Part shown: positions 25,986-34,397 of the stretch, piece after piece
Position numbering within the stretch: position 1 is the first letter of the stretch
How the letters are laid out: every line of letters starts with the position of its first letter
From: Methylobacterium sp. WL119
GTDB lineage: Bacteria > Pseudomonadota > Alphaproteobacteria > Rhizobiales > Beijerinckiaceae
Length of the DNA: 63,689 nucleotides
Assembly (NCBI RefSeq): GCF_008039875.1
Contig: NZ_VRUU01000018.1
Coordinates: forward strand, 1 to 63,689
Direction of reading: 5' to 3'
Notes under the pieces: model-generated
Told to the model about the DNA's origin: nothing
The model's input: only the letters and a program-made list of their open reading frames with translations
Databases searched by the model: none
Position numbers and translations under genes: made by a program

Positions 25986-27449
25986 GTGAGCGCCAGACCG
26001 ATCTCCCTCTCGACACCGCCGGACGACGCGCCCGGCACCGCCTCCCCTGTTCCACCGCAGGCGATCCCGGCGGCCGGGTTCTGGAGCGGCTGGTCGACCC
26101 GCGCGCGGCTGATCGCCGTCGTCCTCGCCATCGATGTCGTCGCGGCCCTGGTCTCCTGCGGCGTCATTGTGATCAACGCGCGCACGGCGGTGAAGGTCGA
26201 GACGCGGGCATCGCTCTCCACCGTGGAATCGCTCGTCGCCGACACGATCCGCCTCCTCGACGCGGCTCCGCCCGAACGCCTGCTCCAGACCCTCGACCTG
26301 CGCTTCCAGATCCTGCGCCACGTCCGCGTCACGGTGCGCGACGCCGCCGGCGCGACGGTGGGCGCGCCGATCGGCCAGCCGCGTCAGGAGAAGACGGCGC
26401 CGGCTTGGTTCGCAGACCTAATCATGCCGAAGATCGAGCAGCATGAGCTGCCGATCGTCACCGCCGGCCGCACGATCGGCACCGCGCGGATCACCACGCA
26501 GCCGATGGACGAGATCGACGAGATCTGGGTCTATGCGCGCGCCCTGTCGCTGACGACGTTCTGCATCAACGCGGCGATGCTGGCAGCCCTCTACCTTGCG
26601 CTCGGGCGCGTGCTGGCGCCGCTGGGCCGCCTCGCCGACGGCCTGACCCAGCTCGAGCGACACGATTACACCGCGCGGCTCGAGAACCCGGCGACCCACG
26701 AGTTCGCGGTGATCGCCATTCGCTTCAACCAGGTCGCGGAAGCGCTGAGTGCCGTCCGAGCCGCCAACGGCCGCCTGAAGCGGCAACTGCTGACCGCGCA
26801 GGACGACGAGCGCCGCAGCACGGCACTGGAACTGCACGACGAGTTCGGCCCCTGCCTGTTCGCCCTGGAAGCCAACGCGGCTTCCGTGAAGCGGCTCGCG
26901 ACCGGCACGGCCGAGCCCGACCGGGACAAGCTCCTGGCGCGCGCCTCCGAGATCGCGGCGATCGTCGGTCAGGTGCAGAGCCGCAACCGCGACCTGCTCA
27001 ACCGTCTGCGTCCGCACGCGCTCGGCCAGGTTCCGCTCGCCGACTGCCTCGGCCTGCTGTTGCGCGACTTCGCCCGCCGACACCCCGAGACCCGATTCAC
27101 CGGGCGGTTCCAAGGGCTCGCCCGCGGCTACGGCGATCTCGCCGACCTCACCGTGTTCCGTTGCATCCAGGAGAGCATGACCAACGCCGTGCGTCACGGC
27201 CACGCCGCGACGGTCACCGCCGAGGCGCGCGAGGGGAGCGGCTCGCTGGTCGTGTCGATCGCCGACGACGGCACCGGGTTCGCGCCCGATCACGGCACCG
27301 GCCTCGGGCTCTCGGGCATGCGCGAGCGCGTCGAAGCGCTGGACGGAACGTTTGTTCTTGACAAGCCCCCCCCGGGCGCCGTTGTCCGCATTATCATTCC
27401 CGTGGATGCGCAAAGGGGCGACGATGCCGACCCGGTGCGATCCGCCTGA
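25986..27449 (+). CDS. sensor histidine kinase (HAMP, HisKA_3, HATPase)
   Basis: A 487-residue membrane kinase. A first transmembrane helix (about 38-60), a periplasmic sensor of about 100 residues and a second helix (about 180-205) are followed by HAMP (about 205-255). The dimerisation box has ELHDEFGPCLFALEANA with the phospho-accepting His, and the HATPase has an N box (FRCIQESMTNAVRH), G1 (DDGTGFAP) and G2 (GLGLSGMRERV). This is the NarX/UhpB class. The start is a GTG at 25986 with little Shine-Dalgarno support, so it may move. Its partner regulator follows at once. Confidence 0.9.
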   Translation: MSARPISLSTPPDDAPGTASPVPPQAIPAAGFWSGWSTRARLIAVVLAIDVVAALVSCGVIVINARTAVKVETRASLSTVESLVADTIRLLDAAPPERLLQTLDLRFQILRHVRVTVRDAAGATVGAPIGQPRQEKTAPAWFADLIMPKIEQHELPIVTAGRTIGTARITTQPMDEIDEIWVYARALSLTTFCINAAMLAALYLALGRVLAPLGRLADGLTQLERHDYTARLENPATHEFAVIAIRFNQVAEALSAVRAANGRLKRQLLTAQDDERRSTALELHDEFGPCLFALEANAASVKRLATGTAEPDRDKLLARASEIAAIVGQVQSRNRDLLNRLRPHALGQVPLADCLGLLLRDFARRHPETRFTGRFQGLARGYGDLADLTVFRCIQESMTNAVRHGHAATVTAEAREGSGSLVVSIADDGTGFAPDHGTGLGLSGMRERVEALDGTFVLDKPPPGAVVRIIIPVDAQRGDDADPVRSA

Positions 27450-27495
27450 GCGGCCTCGCCATCCCGAGCGATCCCCCGATGAAGTTCCCGGCTCG

Positions 27496-28170
27496 ATGAA
27501 CGCCTTTGCCATGAAGCCCGTCGCCGTCGAGACCCGGATGCCGGTCCTCGTGATCGACGATCATCCGATCGTGCTCCAGGGCTGCCGCCGGGTGCTGGAG
27601 GATGCCGGCATCGAGACGGTGGCCGAGGCGACCACCGTGGTCGACGGCTACCGGGCGTTCCACCGCCTGCGCCCGCCGATCGTGATCTGCGACCTGACGT
27701 TCCAGGGCAGCGGCCTGGCCGGCCTCGGCCTGATCCGCCGCATGTGCGCGGTCGAGCCCAAGACCCGCATCCTCGTGTTCAGCATGCACAACGATCCGGT
27801 GATCGTGGCACGCGCGCTCGAGGCCGGCGCGCTCGGCTACGTGCTCAAGGACCACGCCTCGGCCGAGCTGTTCGAGGCCTTCGAGAAGGTCCGGGCGGGG
27901 CAGGTCTACCTCGACCGGCGCCTCGCCACCGAGGTCGCGATGCTGCGCACCGACGCCCGCCGCACCCCCGAATCCCAGCTGACGCCGCGCGAGCAGCAGA
28001 TCCTCGCGCGCCTCGCGCAGGGCAAGTCCTACGGCGCGATCGCGACCGACCTGTCGGTGAGCTACAAGACCGTGACCAACGCCTGCTCGCAGATGCGCCA
28101 GAAGCTCGGCGTGCGGACGCTGGCCGAGCTGATCCACGTCGCCGTCACCGAAGCCCAGCGTCAGGGCTGA
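27496..28170 (+). CDS. NarL/LuxR-type response regulator
   Basis: A 224-residue regulator. The receiver domain has DDHPIVL, the phospho-acceptor Asp in VICDLTF, a Ser/Thr in VFSMH and the LKDH Lys. The C-terminal LuxR HTH has LTPREQQILARLAQGKS and SYKTVTNACSQMRQKLGV. It is the natural partner of the preceding kinase. The ATG at 27496 gives a normal N-terminus. An ATG at 27424, inside the end of the kinase gene and after a good AGGGG, would add 24 Pro/Arg-rich residues and cannot be excluded. Confidence 0.9.
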   Translation: MNAFAMKPVAVETRMPVLVIDDHPIVLQGCRRVLEDAGIETVAEATTVVDGYRAFHRLRPPIVICDLTFQGSGLAGLGLIRRMCAVEPKTRILVFSMHNDPVIVARALEAGALGYVLKDHASAELFEAFEKVRAGQVYLDRRLATEVAMLRTDARRTPESQLTPREQQILARLAQGKSYGAIATDLSVSYKTVTNACSQMRQKLGVRTLAELIHVAVTEAQRQG

Positions 28171-28217
28171 CCGATCCGGCGGCGGCCGCGCCGCGCGACA
28201 CGACGAGAGGCCGAACC

Positions 28218-28898
28218 ATGGGCGATGCGGAAACCGGCACGTTCTCGCAAGCCGCGTGGGCGCGCAACGCCGCGCTCTACGAGACCATCCGTACGATGCC
28301 GTTCAACGCCGAGCTCGCGGCCGGCACGCTCGGCCGGTCGCGCTTCACGCATTACATCGTCCAGGACGCTCATTACCTCATCGGCTTCGGCCGCGCCCTG
28401 AGTCTCGCCGCCGCCAAGGCGCCGGAGCCCGACGGCATCGTCCTGTTCGCCAAGGCGGCGGAAGAGGCGATCGTCGTCGAGCGCGCGCTCCACGGCGGCT
28501 TCTTCCGCGACTACGGCATCGGCGCGGAGGCCTTCGCGGCGACGCCGCTGACGCCGGCCTGCGATCACTACGTCGCGTATCTCATGGCGACGGCCTACGC
28601 CGAGCCGTTCGAGGTGCTGCTCGGGGCGCTGCTGCCGTGCTTCTGGATCTACGCCGAGGTCGGGCGGGACATCCTGGCGCGCGAGAGCGCCGGCAATCCC
28701 TATCGCGCCTGGATCGACACCTATTCCGGAACGGACTTCCAGGACGCCGTCGCCCGGATGATCGCGGCGACGGACGAAGCCGCCCGCGGGGCGTCGCCCA
28801 CCCTGCGCGAGCGGATGCACAAGGCCTTCACCCACGCGACTAGGCTCGAATGGATGTTCTGGGACAGCGCCTACCGCGAAGCCGCCTGGCCGGTGTGA
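28218..28898 (+). CDS. tenA: TenA family thiaminase-II-like protein
   Basis: A 226-residue helical enzyme that in known cases hydrolyses aminopyrimidine thiamin breakdown products for salvage. Family motifs include FTHYIVQDAHYL near the N-terminus, LLPCFWIYAEVG with the catalytic-type Cys, and LEWMFWDSAY near the end with the Glu. It lies 47 nt after the response regulator but is not obviously co-regulated with it. No other thiamin gene is adjacent. Confidence 0.9.
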   Translation: MGDAETGTFSQAAWARNAALYETIRTMPFNAELAAGTLGRSRFTHYIVQDAHYLIGFGRALSLAAAKAPEPDGIVLFAKAAEEAIVVERALHGGFFRDYGIGAEAFAATPLTPACDHYVAYLMATAYAEPFEVLLGALLPCFWIYAEVGRDILARESAGNPYRAWIDTYSGTDFQDAVARMIAATDEAARGASPTLRERMHKAFTHATRLEWMFWDSAYREAAWPV

Positions 28899-29040
28899 CG
28901 GCAGGTCTCGCGCGGCCGATCCAGCGCTCTAAGCACCGGCATCGGTAAGGACCGTTTCGACCGGCCCTGCGTGCGTCGCGCCTCCTCGAAGGGAGAGCGG
29001 GATACACCACTGATTCGAAAGGGGCGGAACGATCGGATTG

Positions 29041-29088
29041 GAGCGGGCGACGGGAATCGAACCCGTATATTCAGCTTGGGAAGCCGGA
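29041..29088 (-). other. 3' half of a tRNA-Gly(CCC) gene: attachment-site remnant
   Basis: Read on the minus strand, this is the anticodon loop TTCCCAA, the 3' anticodon stem GCTGA, a full T-arm with GGTTCGATTCC and the acceptor 3' strand GCCCGCT plus C. The 5' acceptor strand GCGGGCG and a proper D-arm are missing upstream, where the sequence diverges from about 29089. This is the usual footprint left at one end of an element that integrates into the 3' part of a tRNA gene. Its 3' end points left to ordinary chromosome, and the integrase lies on the other side. No second copy was found by eye in this window. Confidence 0.82.
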
Positions 29089-29241
29089 CATCTACCTTTC
29101 GAACCCAAGTATCGAGCCCGAATTCTTAACCCTGCGCCAATGATTTCCGTGACTTAACCGCCGCTTGCGCACTCCGACTCCTTGCCATCCCTCTCGGGGG
29201 CTGGCTGGTATCAGGCTGGTATCAGCCCTCGGAGAGCTACC

Positions 29242-30723
29242 TTGGCGACCCAGAACACGTGGACCCGCGAACGTGTCAACCTGACAGCGGACCACCTGAA
29301 AAGGGCCCGCCGGCTCATCGCGACGAGCAAGGTCCCGGGCCGCGGGATCGAGTGGGCTGACACCGCGACCACCGGCCTCCTGCTCCGCGTCGGCCCCCTC
29401 GGCGGGGCATGGCTCCTCAAGACGGAGGCGAGGACCGTGCGCCTCGGCGACATGGATGCGCTGCCGGTCCCCGCCGCCCGCGCGGCCGCCCAGCAGGCCC
29501 GCCTCGACCTCAGGTCGGGTCGGAATCCCCGGGCGAGCCTGGAGATCTACGCCGAGGCCATCGCCCAGACGGACGACGTCGGGCTGTCCGTCGAGGCCGC
29601 CTTCCCGGAAGAGGTCGTGGAGCAGTCCGACGAGGACCGGCGCCGGGACGGCCCCTGGCAGTGGCGCGACCTGGTGGATGCGTACCTCGCCACCCGCCTG
29701 CCCAAGCTGAAGCCGGGATGGGCCGAGCAGTACGAGGGATACCTGCGCCACCCGGCGTTCGAGCGGATCTCGACATGGGAGCTCGCCCGACTCGACATCG
29801 ATGTGCTGGAGGAGATCCGCGACAGGATCGCCAAGGCCAACTCGGTCTCCACCGCCGCCCGGGCCGTGAACCAGGGAAAGGCGATGCTGACGTGGGCCTG
29901 GAAGTACCACCGGCGCCTCAGCCGCCTCGGCAAGACGCCGTGGTGGCAGGGCTGGTCCATCGAGTATGCCGCCAGCACGCGCGACCACGAGCCGACCCTG
30001 TCCGAGCTTGGGCGAACCCTCGCCCTGGCCGAGCGTCACCGCGTCCTCGGCACGACCGACCAGGAGACGTCGGCCGGAATGCTCAAGGCATTGTGGGCCG
30101 TGGTGTTGACCGCGCAGCGGACCGGCGCCCTGGCGGCCACACGAAGGGACCGGGTCATCCCGATGCCGGGGCGCCCCGGGTGGGAAGTGTGGACGTGGTC
30201 GTCCGGCGACATGAAGGGCGGCAAGAGCCCGCGCCCGCACGCCCTGCCGATTCCACCGGCGGCGCTTGAGGCGCTGAGCCGTTTCGACGAGGGCGAGGAC
30301 AGCGAGTGGGCGTTTCCGTCCCGAGCCCTGGGCAAGCACGTGACGTCCGACGGCCTGAACCAAATGCTGTACCGCCTGCAGGGCAAGGCGAAGGCGGGAA
30401 AGAAGGATGCTGTCACGTTGCGGGAGGTGGACCTGTTCAAGGCCCACCGCATCCGCATCTGGACGCCCCACGACGTCCGGCGCACCCTCGGATCGTTCCT
30501 GGCCGAGGAGGAGCTCGGCGGCGCGGCGAGCGCCATCCTGGCGCATAAGACGGGCAAGAGGGACGACGAGGACGCGCGCTTGGAGGACATCACCCGCAAA
30601 GTCTACGCGAAGGCGCAGCGGCTAGACCTGAAGGCGCGAGGCATGGAGGCCTGGGTCGCTGCGGTGCTCGATGCCTATGCGCGCGAGGCGGCCGCGCTCG
30701 ACCGTTCCGCCGCTCGTCGTTAA
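29242..30723 (+). CDS. tyrosine-type site-specific integrase
   Basis: A 493-residue recombinase with the catalytic domain in the last 200 residues: AQRTG holds the first Arg, MKGGK the Lys, TPHDVRRTLGS the HxxR pair and VYAKAQRLDLK the Tyr. The N-terminus carries an arm-type/SAM-like domain. The longest frame begins at 29182, but TTG at 29242 has a good ribosome site (GGAGAG, 5 nt before) and is chosen. It lies about 150 nt from the tRNA-Gly remnant, so it is the likely enzyme that placed this element. Confidence 0.88.
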   Translation: MATQNTWTRERVNLTADHLKRARRLIATSKVPGRGIEWADTATTGLLLRVGPLGGAWLLKTEARTVRLGDMDALPVPAARAAAQQARLDLRSGRNPRASLEIYAEAIAQTDDVGLSVEAAFPEEVVEQSDEDRRRDGPWQWRDLVDAYLATRLPKLKPGWAEQYEGYLRHPAFERISTWELARLDIDVLEEIRDRIAKANSVSTAARAVNQGKAMLTWAWKYHRRLSRLGKTPWWQGWSIEYAASTRDHEPTLSELGRTLALAERHRVLGTTDQETSAGMLKALWAVVLTAQRTGALAATRRDRVIPMPGRPGWEVWTWSSGDMKGGKSPRPHALPIPPAALEALSRFDEGEDSEWAFPSRALGKHVTSDGLNQMLYRLQGKAKAGKKDAVTLREVDLFKAHRIRIWTPHDVRRTLGSFLAEEELGGAASAILAHKTGKRDDEDARLEDITRKVYAKAQRLDLKARGMEAWVAAVLDAYAREAAALDRSAARR

Positions 30724-31063
30724 GAGACGAGCGATCGATGTCCATGACTACGTTAGGACGAAATCGGGCGTCTTATGCGCACGATAGATACAAATTCGAT
30801 AAATCGGCCGTCCTTATGTTCAATGATGACAATTTTATACATTAGTAGTTTGTTAATACATGCACAGGCGACTTGGCATAGTCTGTGGATTGCATAACAA
30901 TCTGATCGGTTATCCCTTGCGCCGCGGCATGAGAGCTGCGATCTTCAGGATTCAGCCAGCCCACGAGGCCATCGTGAAACGAATACACACCCCCCGCTTA
31001 CCGACGAGACCCATCCCCGGGGCGTGACGCAGTGCGCGCAGCCCCATCATGGAGGCTGCCCCG
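30724..31063. other. gene-free AT-rich stretch
   Basis: About 340 nt between integrase and phosphoesterase with no coding frame. The stretch 30770-30900 is markedly AT-rich for this genome, with TTATACATTAG and TTTGTTAATAC. A possible promoter is TTGGCA at 30873-30878 with TAACAA 16 nt on. It could house recombination or integration-host-factor sites, but nothing specific is recognised. Confidence 0.5.
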
Positions 31064-31624
31064 ATGAAGACCTTTTTCACCGCCGACACCCACTTCGGCC
31101 ACAAGGGGGTCCTGTCGATGGCCGGGCGCCCGTTCGCCTCCATCGAGGAACACGACGAGGCGCTGATCGCGGCATGGAACGCGGTCGTCGGCCCGCGCGA
31201 CGAGGTCTACCACCTCGGCGATTTCGCGATGGGCGCCACCCCGGAGCGATGCCAGGCGATCTTTCGGCGCCTGCGCGGTCGCAAGCACCTCATCCGGGGC
31301 AACCACGACAAGAAGCGGGTCCTCGACCTGCCATGGTACTCCCGGCAGGACCTCGCGACACCCAAGGTCGAGGGGACCCGGGTTGTGCTTTTTCACTACC
31401 CGATGCGCGCCTGGGCCGGTGCGTTCCGCGGGAGCCTTCAGCTATTCGGGCATACTCACGGACGCCTCCCGGACACCTCCCAGTCCTGCGACGTCGGTGT
31501 CGACCGCTGGTCGTACGCGCCGATCAGCCTGGGGCAGATCATGGAGCGCCTCGCAGCCACGCCCACGATTCCCGAAGAGCGCCTGCTGGGCGAGCCACAG
31601 GAGGATGAGGATGGCGAGGCGTGA
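31064..31624 (+). CDS. calcineurin-like metallophosphoesterase
   Basis: A 186-residue enzyme. Metal motifs run in order: DTHFGH, GDFAMG, GNHDKK, FHYPMRAW and GHTHG. The short size and THFGHKGVL start are typical of phage- or mobile-element-borne phosphoesterases. It would hydrolyse phosphodiesters using two metal ions. The start at 31064 follows GGAGG, 9 nt away. It overlaps the next gene by 14 nt. Confidence 0.88.
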   Translation: MKTFFTADTHFGHKGVLSMAGRPFASIEEHDEALIAAWNAVVGPRDEVYHLGDFAMGATPERCQAIFRRLRGRKHLIRGNHDKKRVLDLPWYSRQDLATPKVEGTRVVLFHYPMRAWAGAFRGSLQLFGHTHGRLPDTSQSCDVGVDRWSYAPISLGQIMERLAATPTIPEERLLGEPQEDEDGEA

Positions 31625-31892
31625 GCGGGAGATCGGCCCCTGCGAGGTCACCTGCCTGGCATGCGGGTGGGTGTCCTACGCGGTGACGCGGGCCGAGGCG
31701 GAAAGCGAGGTCGCCCGCATGCGGGAGTACCTTGCGACCTTGTCGGCCGAGGATCGCCGGGGGTGGTCCGAGGAGGGCCCCAGCGTCGAGAAGTACGTCT
31801 GCATGGGCTGCGGTGGGCGGGAATTCCGGCCGGCCCGGGCAGAGGACTGCCCGGACGGCGCCACGACGAATCCCGTCGTGTGGGAGGGCTAA
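31611..31892 (+). CDS. small zinc-ribbon-like protein
   Basis: A 93-residue protein with two CxxC pairs (CLACGW at about 15-20 and CMGCGG at about 64-69) that can bind one zinc ion, with a helix between them (EAESEVARMREYLA). The ATG at 31611 lies inside the end of the phosphoesterase gene and follows AGGAGG, so the two are co-translated. The function is unknown. It ends against the convergent gene at 31889, sharing 4 nt. Confidence 0.7.
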   Translation: MARREREIGPCEVTCLACGWVSYAVTRAEAESEVARMREYLATLSAEDRRGWSEEGPSVEKYVCMGCGGREFRPARAEDCPDGATTNPVVWEG

Positions 31893-32386
31893 ACGGGATC
31901 GGTCACGGGACCGGTCTGAGGCCCGTGGAAATGCTCGATGACGCTCTTGGTGAAGAGGTCGGGAGTGATGGAGGAAAGGATGCCTCCCGCATCCCGCCGG
32001 TCATCTGCACGGATCATGTCGGCGATCAGGCCCTTCCCGTGGAGCAGGAGGAAGGCCTCGGCCAGACCCTCGTTGGGCATGAAGAACGCCGTCCCCTTCG
32101 CGGGGGGGATGGCGCCCAAGCCTCCCTTGGCGTCCGCGGCATCGCGACCCTTGATCCACTTCAGGATCGGACTGTGCGGCGCCTGGTGGATCGCGAACAC
32201 GAACTCGTGCGCGGCGATCTCCCTGGCGATGTAATCGGTCTGCTCCTGGATCGTGAGCCCGACCTGCGCCTCCATCGTCAGATGCGACTTGCGGCACATC
32301 TCGCGCATGAAGATCTCGGCCGGCACCGGCTTGGCGAGATCGACGACCACGACCTTCGGGGGCTTCTTGAACTTCCGCTCCGCCAT
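31889..32386 (-). CDS. uncharacterised element protein (165 residues)
   Basis: A soluble protein with a KPPKVVVVDLAKP start and internal segments HEFVFAIHQAPHSP and FFMPNEGLAEAFLLLHGKG. No family recognised. It is the last of a row of minus-strand genes that begins with the ParB-like gene, though 179 nt separate it from the gene before. Codon use resembles the neighbours. Confidence 0.6.
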   Translation of the reverse strand: MAERKFKKPPKVVVVDLAKPVPAEIFMREMCRKSHLTMEAQVGLTIQEQTDYIAREIAAHEFVFAIHQAPHSPILKWIKGRDAADAKGGLGAIPPAKGTAFFMPNEGLAEAFLLLHGKGLIADMIRADDRRDAGGILSSITPDLFTKSVIEHFHGPQTGPVTDPV

Positions 32387-32565
32387 GATGGCGCTCTCCT
32401 GCTGTTGTGCCCGTTGGGCGTGAGCAAGAGATAGCGCATGGCCATCGAAGATTAAAAGCGCGACGTGCCCGTACAGTTAACGTGCTGCGCTGGTCAATTT
32501 AACCCACACCTGACGTTTGGGCAAGATGTAGAGGGGATGGCTGCAAGAGGAAGCGTCGATATTGG

Positions 32566-32790
32566 TTAACGACTGCTTTGCATGACCGGCTCACGGACGG
32601 CATGCATCAGCCCCGGCGCGGCCTCCTCCACCGACGCGGCCAGCATCCGCGCATGCACGGCCAGGACATCCGCCAGGGAGAGATCGCCGTCCGGAGCCGG
32701 GCCGGCCTCGGGCAGCGTCAGGACGCCATCGAGGGCGCGGCAGACACCGACGACGGCGGGCGGCAGGCGACACGGGGGGAACGGGTTCAT
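32566..32790 (-). CDS. small uncharacterised protein (74 residues)
   Basis: A short soluble product, MNPFPPCRLPP at the start, then an acidic helical part with GDLSLADVLAVHARMLA. It starts 13 nt after the stop of the preceding gene, which supports it as part of the same operon. The start at 32790 was chosen over a longer in-frame version from 32841 that would overlap the preceding gene. No family recognised. Confidence 0.5.
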   Translation of the reverse strand: MNPFPPCRLPPAVVGVCRALDGVLTLPEAGPAPDGDLSLADVLAVHARMLAASVEEAAPGLMHAVREPVMQSSR

Positions 32791-32803
32791 GGGATCTCGG
32801 GGA

Positions 32804-33334
32804 TCAGGCGGACGGCCTTGGCGATGGGGCAATGCCGGCATGCGTCAGCGGGTGCCAGTCCGAGAAGAAGCCAGCGAGGAGATCCGCCGCGGCCCGACGT
32901 CCCTCGTCGCGACCGATCAGGGCCCGGACGGCGCTCGGCGATCCGAGGCAGAGCGTCTCGAATCCGGCTTCGTCTAGCTCCCCTAGGGCAACCTCGGCCT
33001 GCCCGAGGCGGTGCTCGAACGCGCGGGGCACGAGGTACTCGAAACGCGGGGATTCCCCTGCGTCCTCGGCCACGATCCCGAAGGCCCTGTGCACGTGGGG
33101 GTGCGACGATGCGGTGACACGCTGCACGGGCGAGCTCCGGAGCCGGGCCAAGGCGGCATTGGCGACACTGAGTGGCACGACCATGTGCCGGGCCGCCCAC
33201 GGCAACAGCACGATGCGGCCGCCCTGCAGCACGGTCGCATGCCGGCGCCATGCCTTCCGCGCCAAGGTGAGCGACCCGTGCCGGGAGACGATTAACGACG
33301 TCCCCCGGTCGACGATTGCGTGCGTCAGCGCCAT
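32804..33334 (-). CDS. uncharacterised protein (176 residues)
   Basis: A soluble protein, basic in the N-terminal half (LTLARKAWRRHATV) and acidic in the second half (EVALGELDEAGFETL). Its start codon overlaps the preceding stop by one base (TGATG), so it is translationally coupled to the 196-residue gene upstream. No recognised motif. Confidence 0.6.
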   Translation of the reverse strand: MALTHAIVDRGTSLIVSRHGSLTLARKAWRRHATVLQGGRIVLLPWAARHMVVPLSVANAALARLRSSPVQRVTASSHPHVHRAFGIVAEDAGESPRFEYLVPRAFEHRLGQAEVALGELDEAGFETLCLGSPSAVRALIGRDEGRRAAADLLAGFFSDWHPLTHAGIAPSPRPSA

Positions 33335-33924
33335 CAGGCGGCCGCCCCGACGTCCGGCATCGGCATGTGCTGCAGGATCAAGTCCGCCGCCTCAAGTCCG
33401 AGGGTCGCTACGGCCATGGCGTAGAGCCGGTTTGCCTCGATGAGATCCCGCACCGCCAGGGCCCGCGGATCGACCGCATGGTCCCGGCCGCTCACGGCGT
33501 AGACGTAGCGACCCTCATCCGCCTCGATGGCCTGCTCCAGCGCGTCGCTGCCGGCGCTGACCGCCGCCTGGGTCAGATCGACGGCGTCGACGAACCGACG
33601 GATCGCATCCTCGCCCGCGGGCGTCAGGGCAAACACGTTGCCCATGACGGACGACTTTTCGGAGACCGTATCCCTGGAGATGTAGCCGGCGTGCACGGCC
33701 CGGGACCACGCCTTCCAGTCCCAATCGCTGATACCGCGCCAGTCCCCGGTCCGCACAGCCTCGGTGAACTTCTCAGCCATGCCCCGACGCATCATCGGCA
33801 GGACGGCAAAGCCATCGGCTTCCAGGCGGTCGAGGACATCACCGGCGCGGTTCAGGTCGTCGGTCTTCAAGACCCGCGCGATGGCTTTGCTGGCGGCGTA
33901 ACTGATGTCGTCGTTCAGGCGCAC
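33334..33924 (-). CDS. uncharacterised protein (196 residues)
   Basis: A soluble, largely helical protein (SYAASKAIARVL, then DWDWKAWSRAVHAGY). A helix-turn-helix cannot be excluded: KTDDLNRAGDVLDRLEADGF followed by FALTPAGEDAIRRF resembles the wing of a winged-helix domain. It begins shortly after a gene whose frame is uncertain and is coupled to the next one. No family recognised. Confidence 0.6.
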   Translation of the reverse strand: MRLNDDISYAASKAIARVLKTDDLNRAGDVLDRLEADGFAVLPMMRRGMAEKFTEAVRTGDWRGISDWDWKAWSRAVHAGYISRDTVSEKSSVMGNVFALTPAGEDAIRRFVDAVDLTQAAVSAGSDALEQAIEADEGRYVYAVSGRDHAVDPRALAVRDLIEANRLYAMAVATLGLEAADLILQHMPMPDVGAAA

Positions 33925-34387
33925 GGGCGCTCTCCTTCATGTTGGGGATGCTTGAGCAGGTGGAGCGCCCCTGCCGCCGGGCGCGTCGACGTAGGCCCTC
34001 AGCAGCCAGGCGGCGGGGCCTCGCTGCGCCGGCCGAACGCGCCCGAGACGAATCGGGCGTCCTCGGCACGACGGGCGTGATCGGGTCGTCGTCGCGGTCG
34101 AGGGCGGCCACGACGGCGGCGTGCGCCTCCGCCAGCGTCTCCTGACGGGCCGGTGCGGAGCGGGAGGCGAGCAGGGCATCGTCGAGGCGCTTGATCGCCC
34201 AGCGTGCACTTTCGAGAAGGACGCCATCGACGTGCCGAATGGCCTCGGCGATGCCGTCGCCGCTCGGGCCCGCGGTCCACTGAGCGTGGAGGCGCGCCTC
34301 GGCCAGCGCCGCGGCGAGGCGCTTGCGCGTCTGGGAAGCGTCCAGGGCGACGAGCCCGTCGACGAAGCTTGGGGCATTGACGGGCAT
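33839..34387 (-). CDS. uncharacterised protein; frame doubtful near its end
   Basis: The start at 34387 (MPVNAPSFVDGLV) lies 10 nt after the ParB-like gene. The first 110 residues look coding, with helices (RKRLAAALAEARLHAQW) and an acidic DRDDDPITPVV. Beyond about 34035 the frame becomes Arg-rich and overlaps the next gene by 86 nt. A shift of frame there would instead give WLLRAYVDAPGG and end neatly at 33937, 12 nt before the next gene. So this gene may contain a natural or sequencing frameshift. Confidence 0.5.
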   Translation of the reverse strand: MPVNAPSFVDGLVALDASQTRKRLAAALAEARLHAQWTAGPSGDGIAEAIRHVDGVLLESARWAIKRLDDALLASRSAPARQETLAEAHAAVVAALDRDDDPITPVVPRTPDSSRARSAGAARPRRLAAEGLRRRARRQGRSTCSSIPNMKESARAPERRHQLRRQQSHRAGLEDRRPEPRR

Positions 34388-34397
34388 GGGTGCCTCC

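Noticed and set aside
29041..29127. A complete tRNA-Gly gene
   Set aside because: The 5' acceptor strand and D-arm do not pair; only the 3' half is present, so it is a remnant.
29092..30546. A 484-residue minus-strand frame over the integrase
   Set aside because: Antisense of a gene with all integrase catalytic residues; no coding character of its own.
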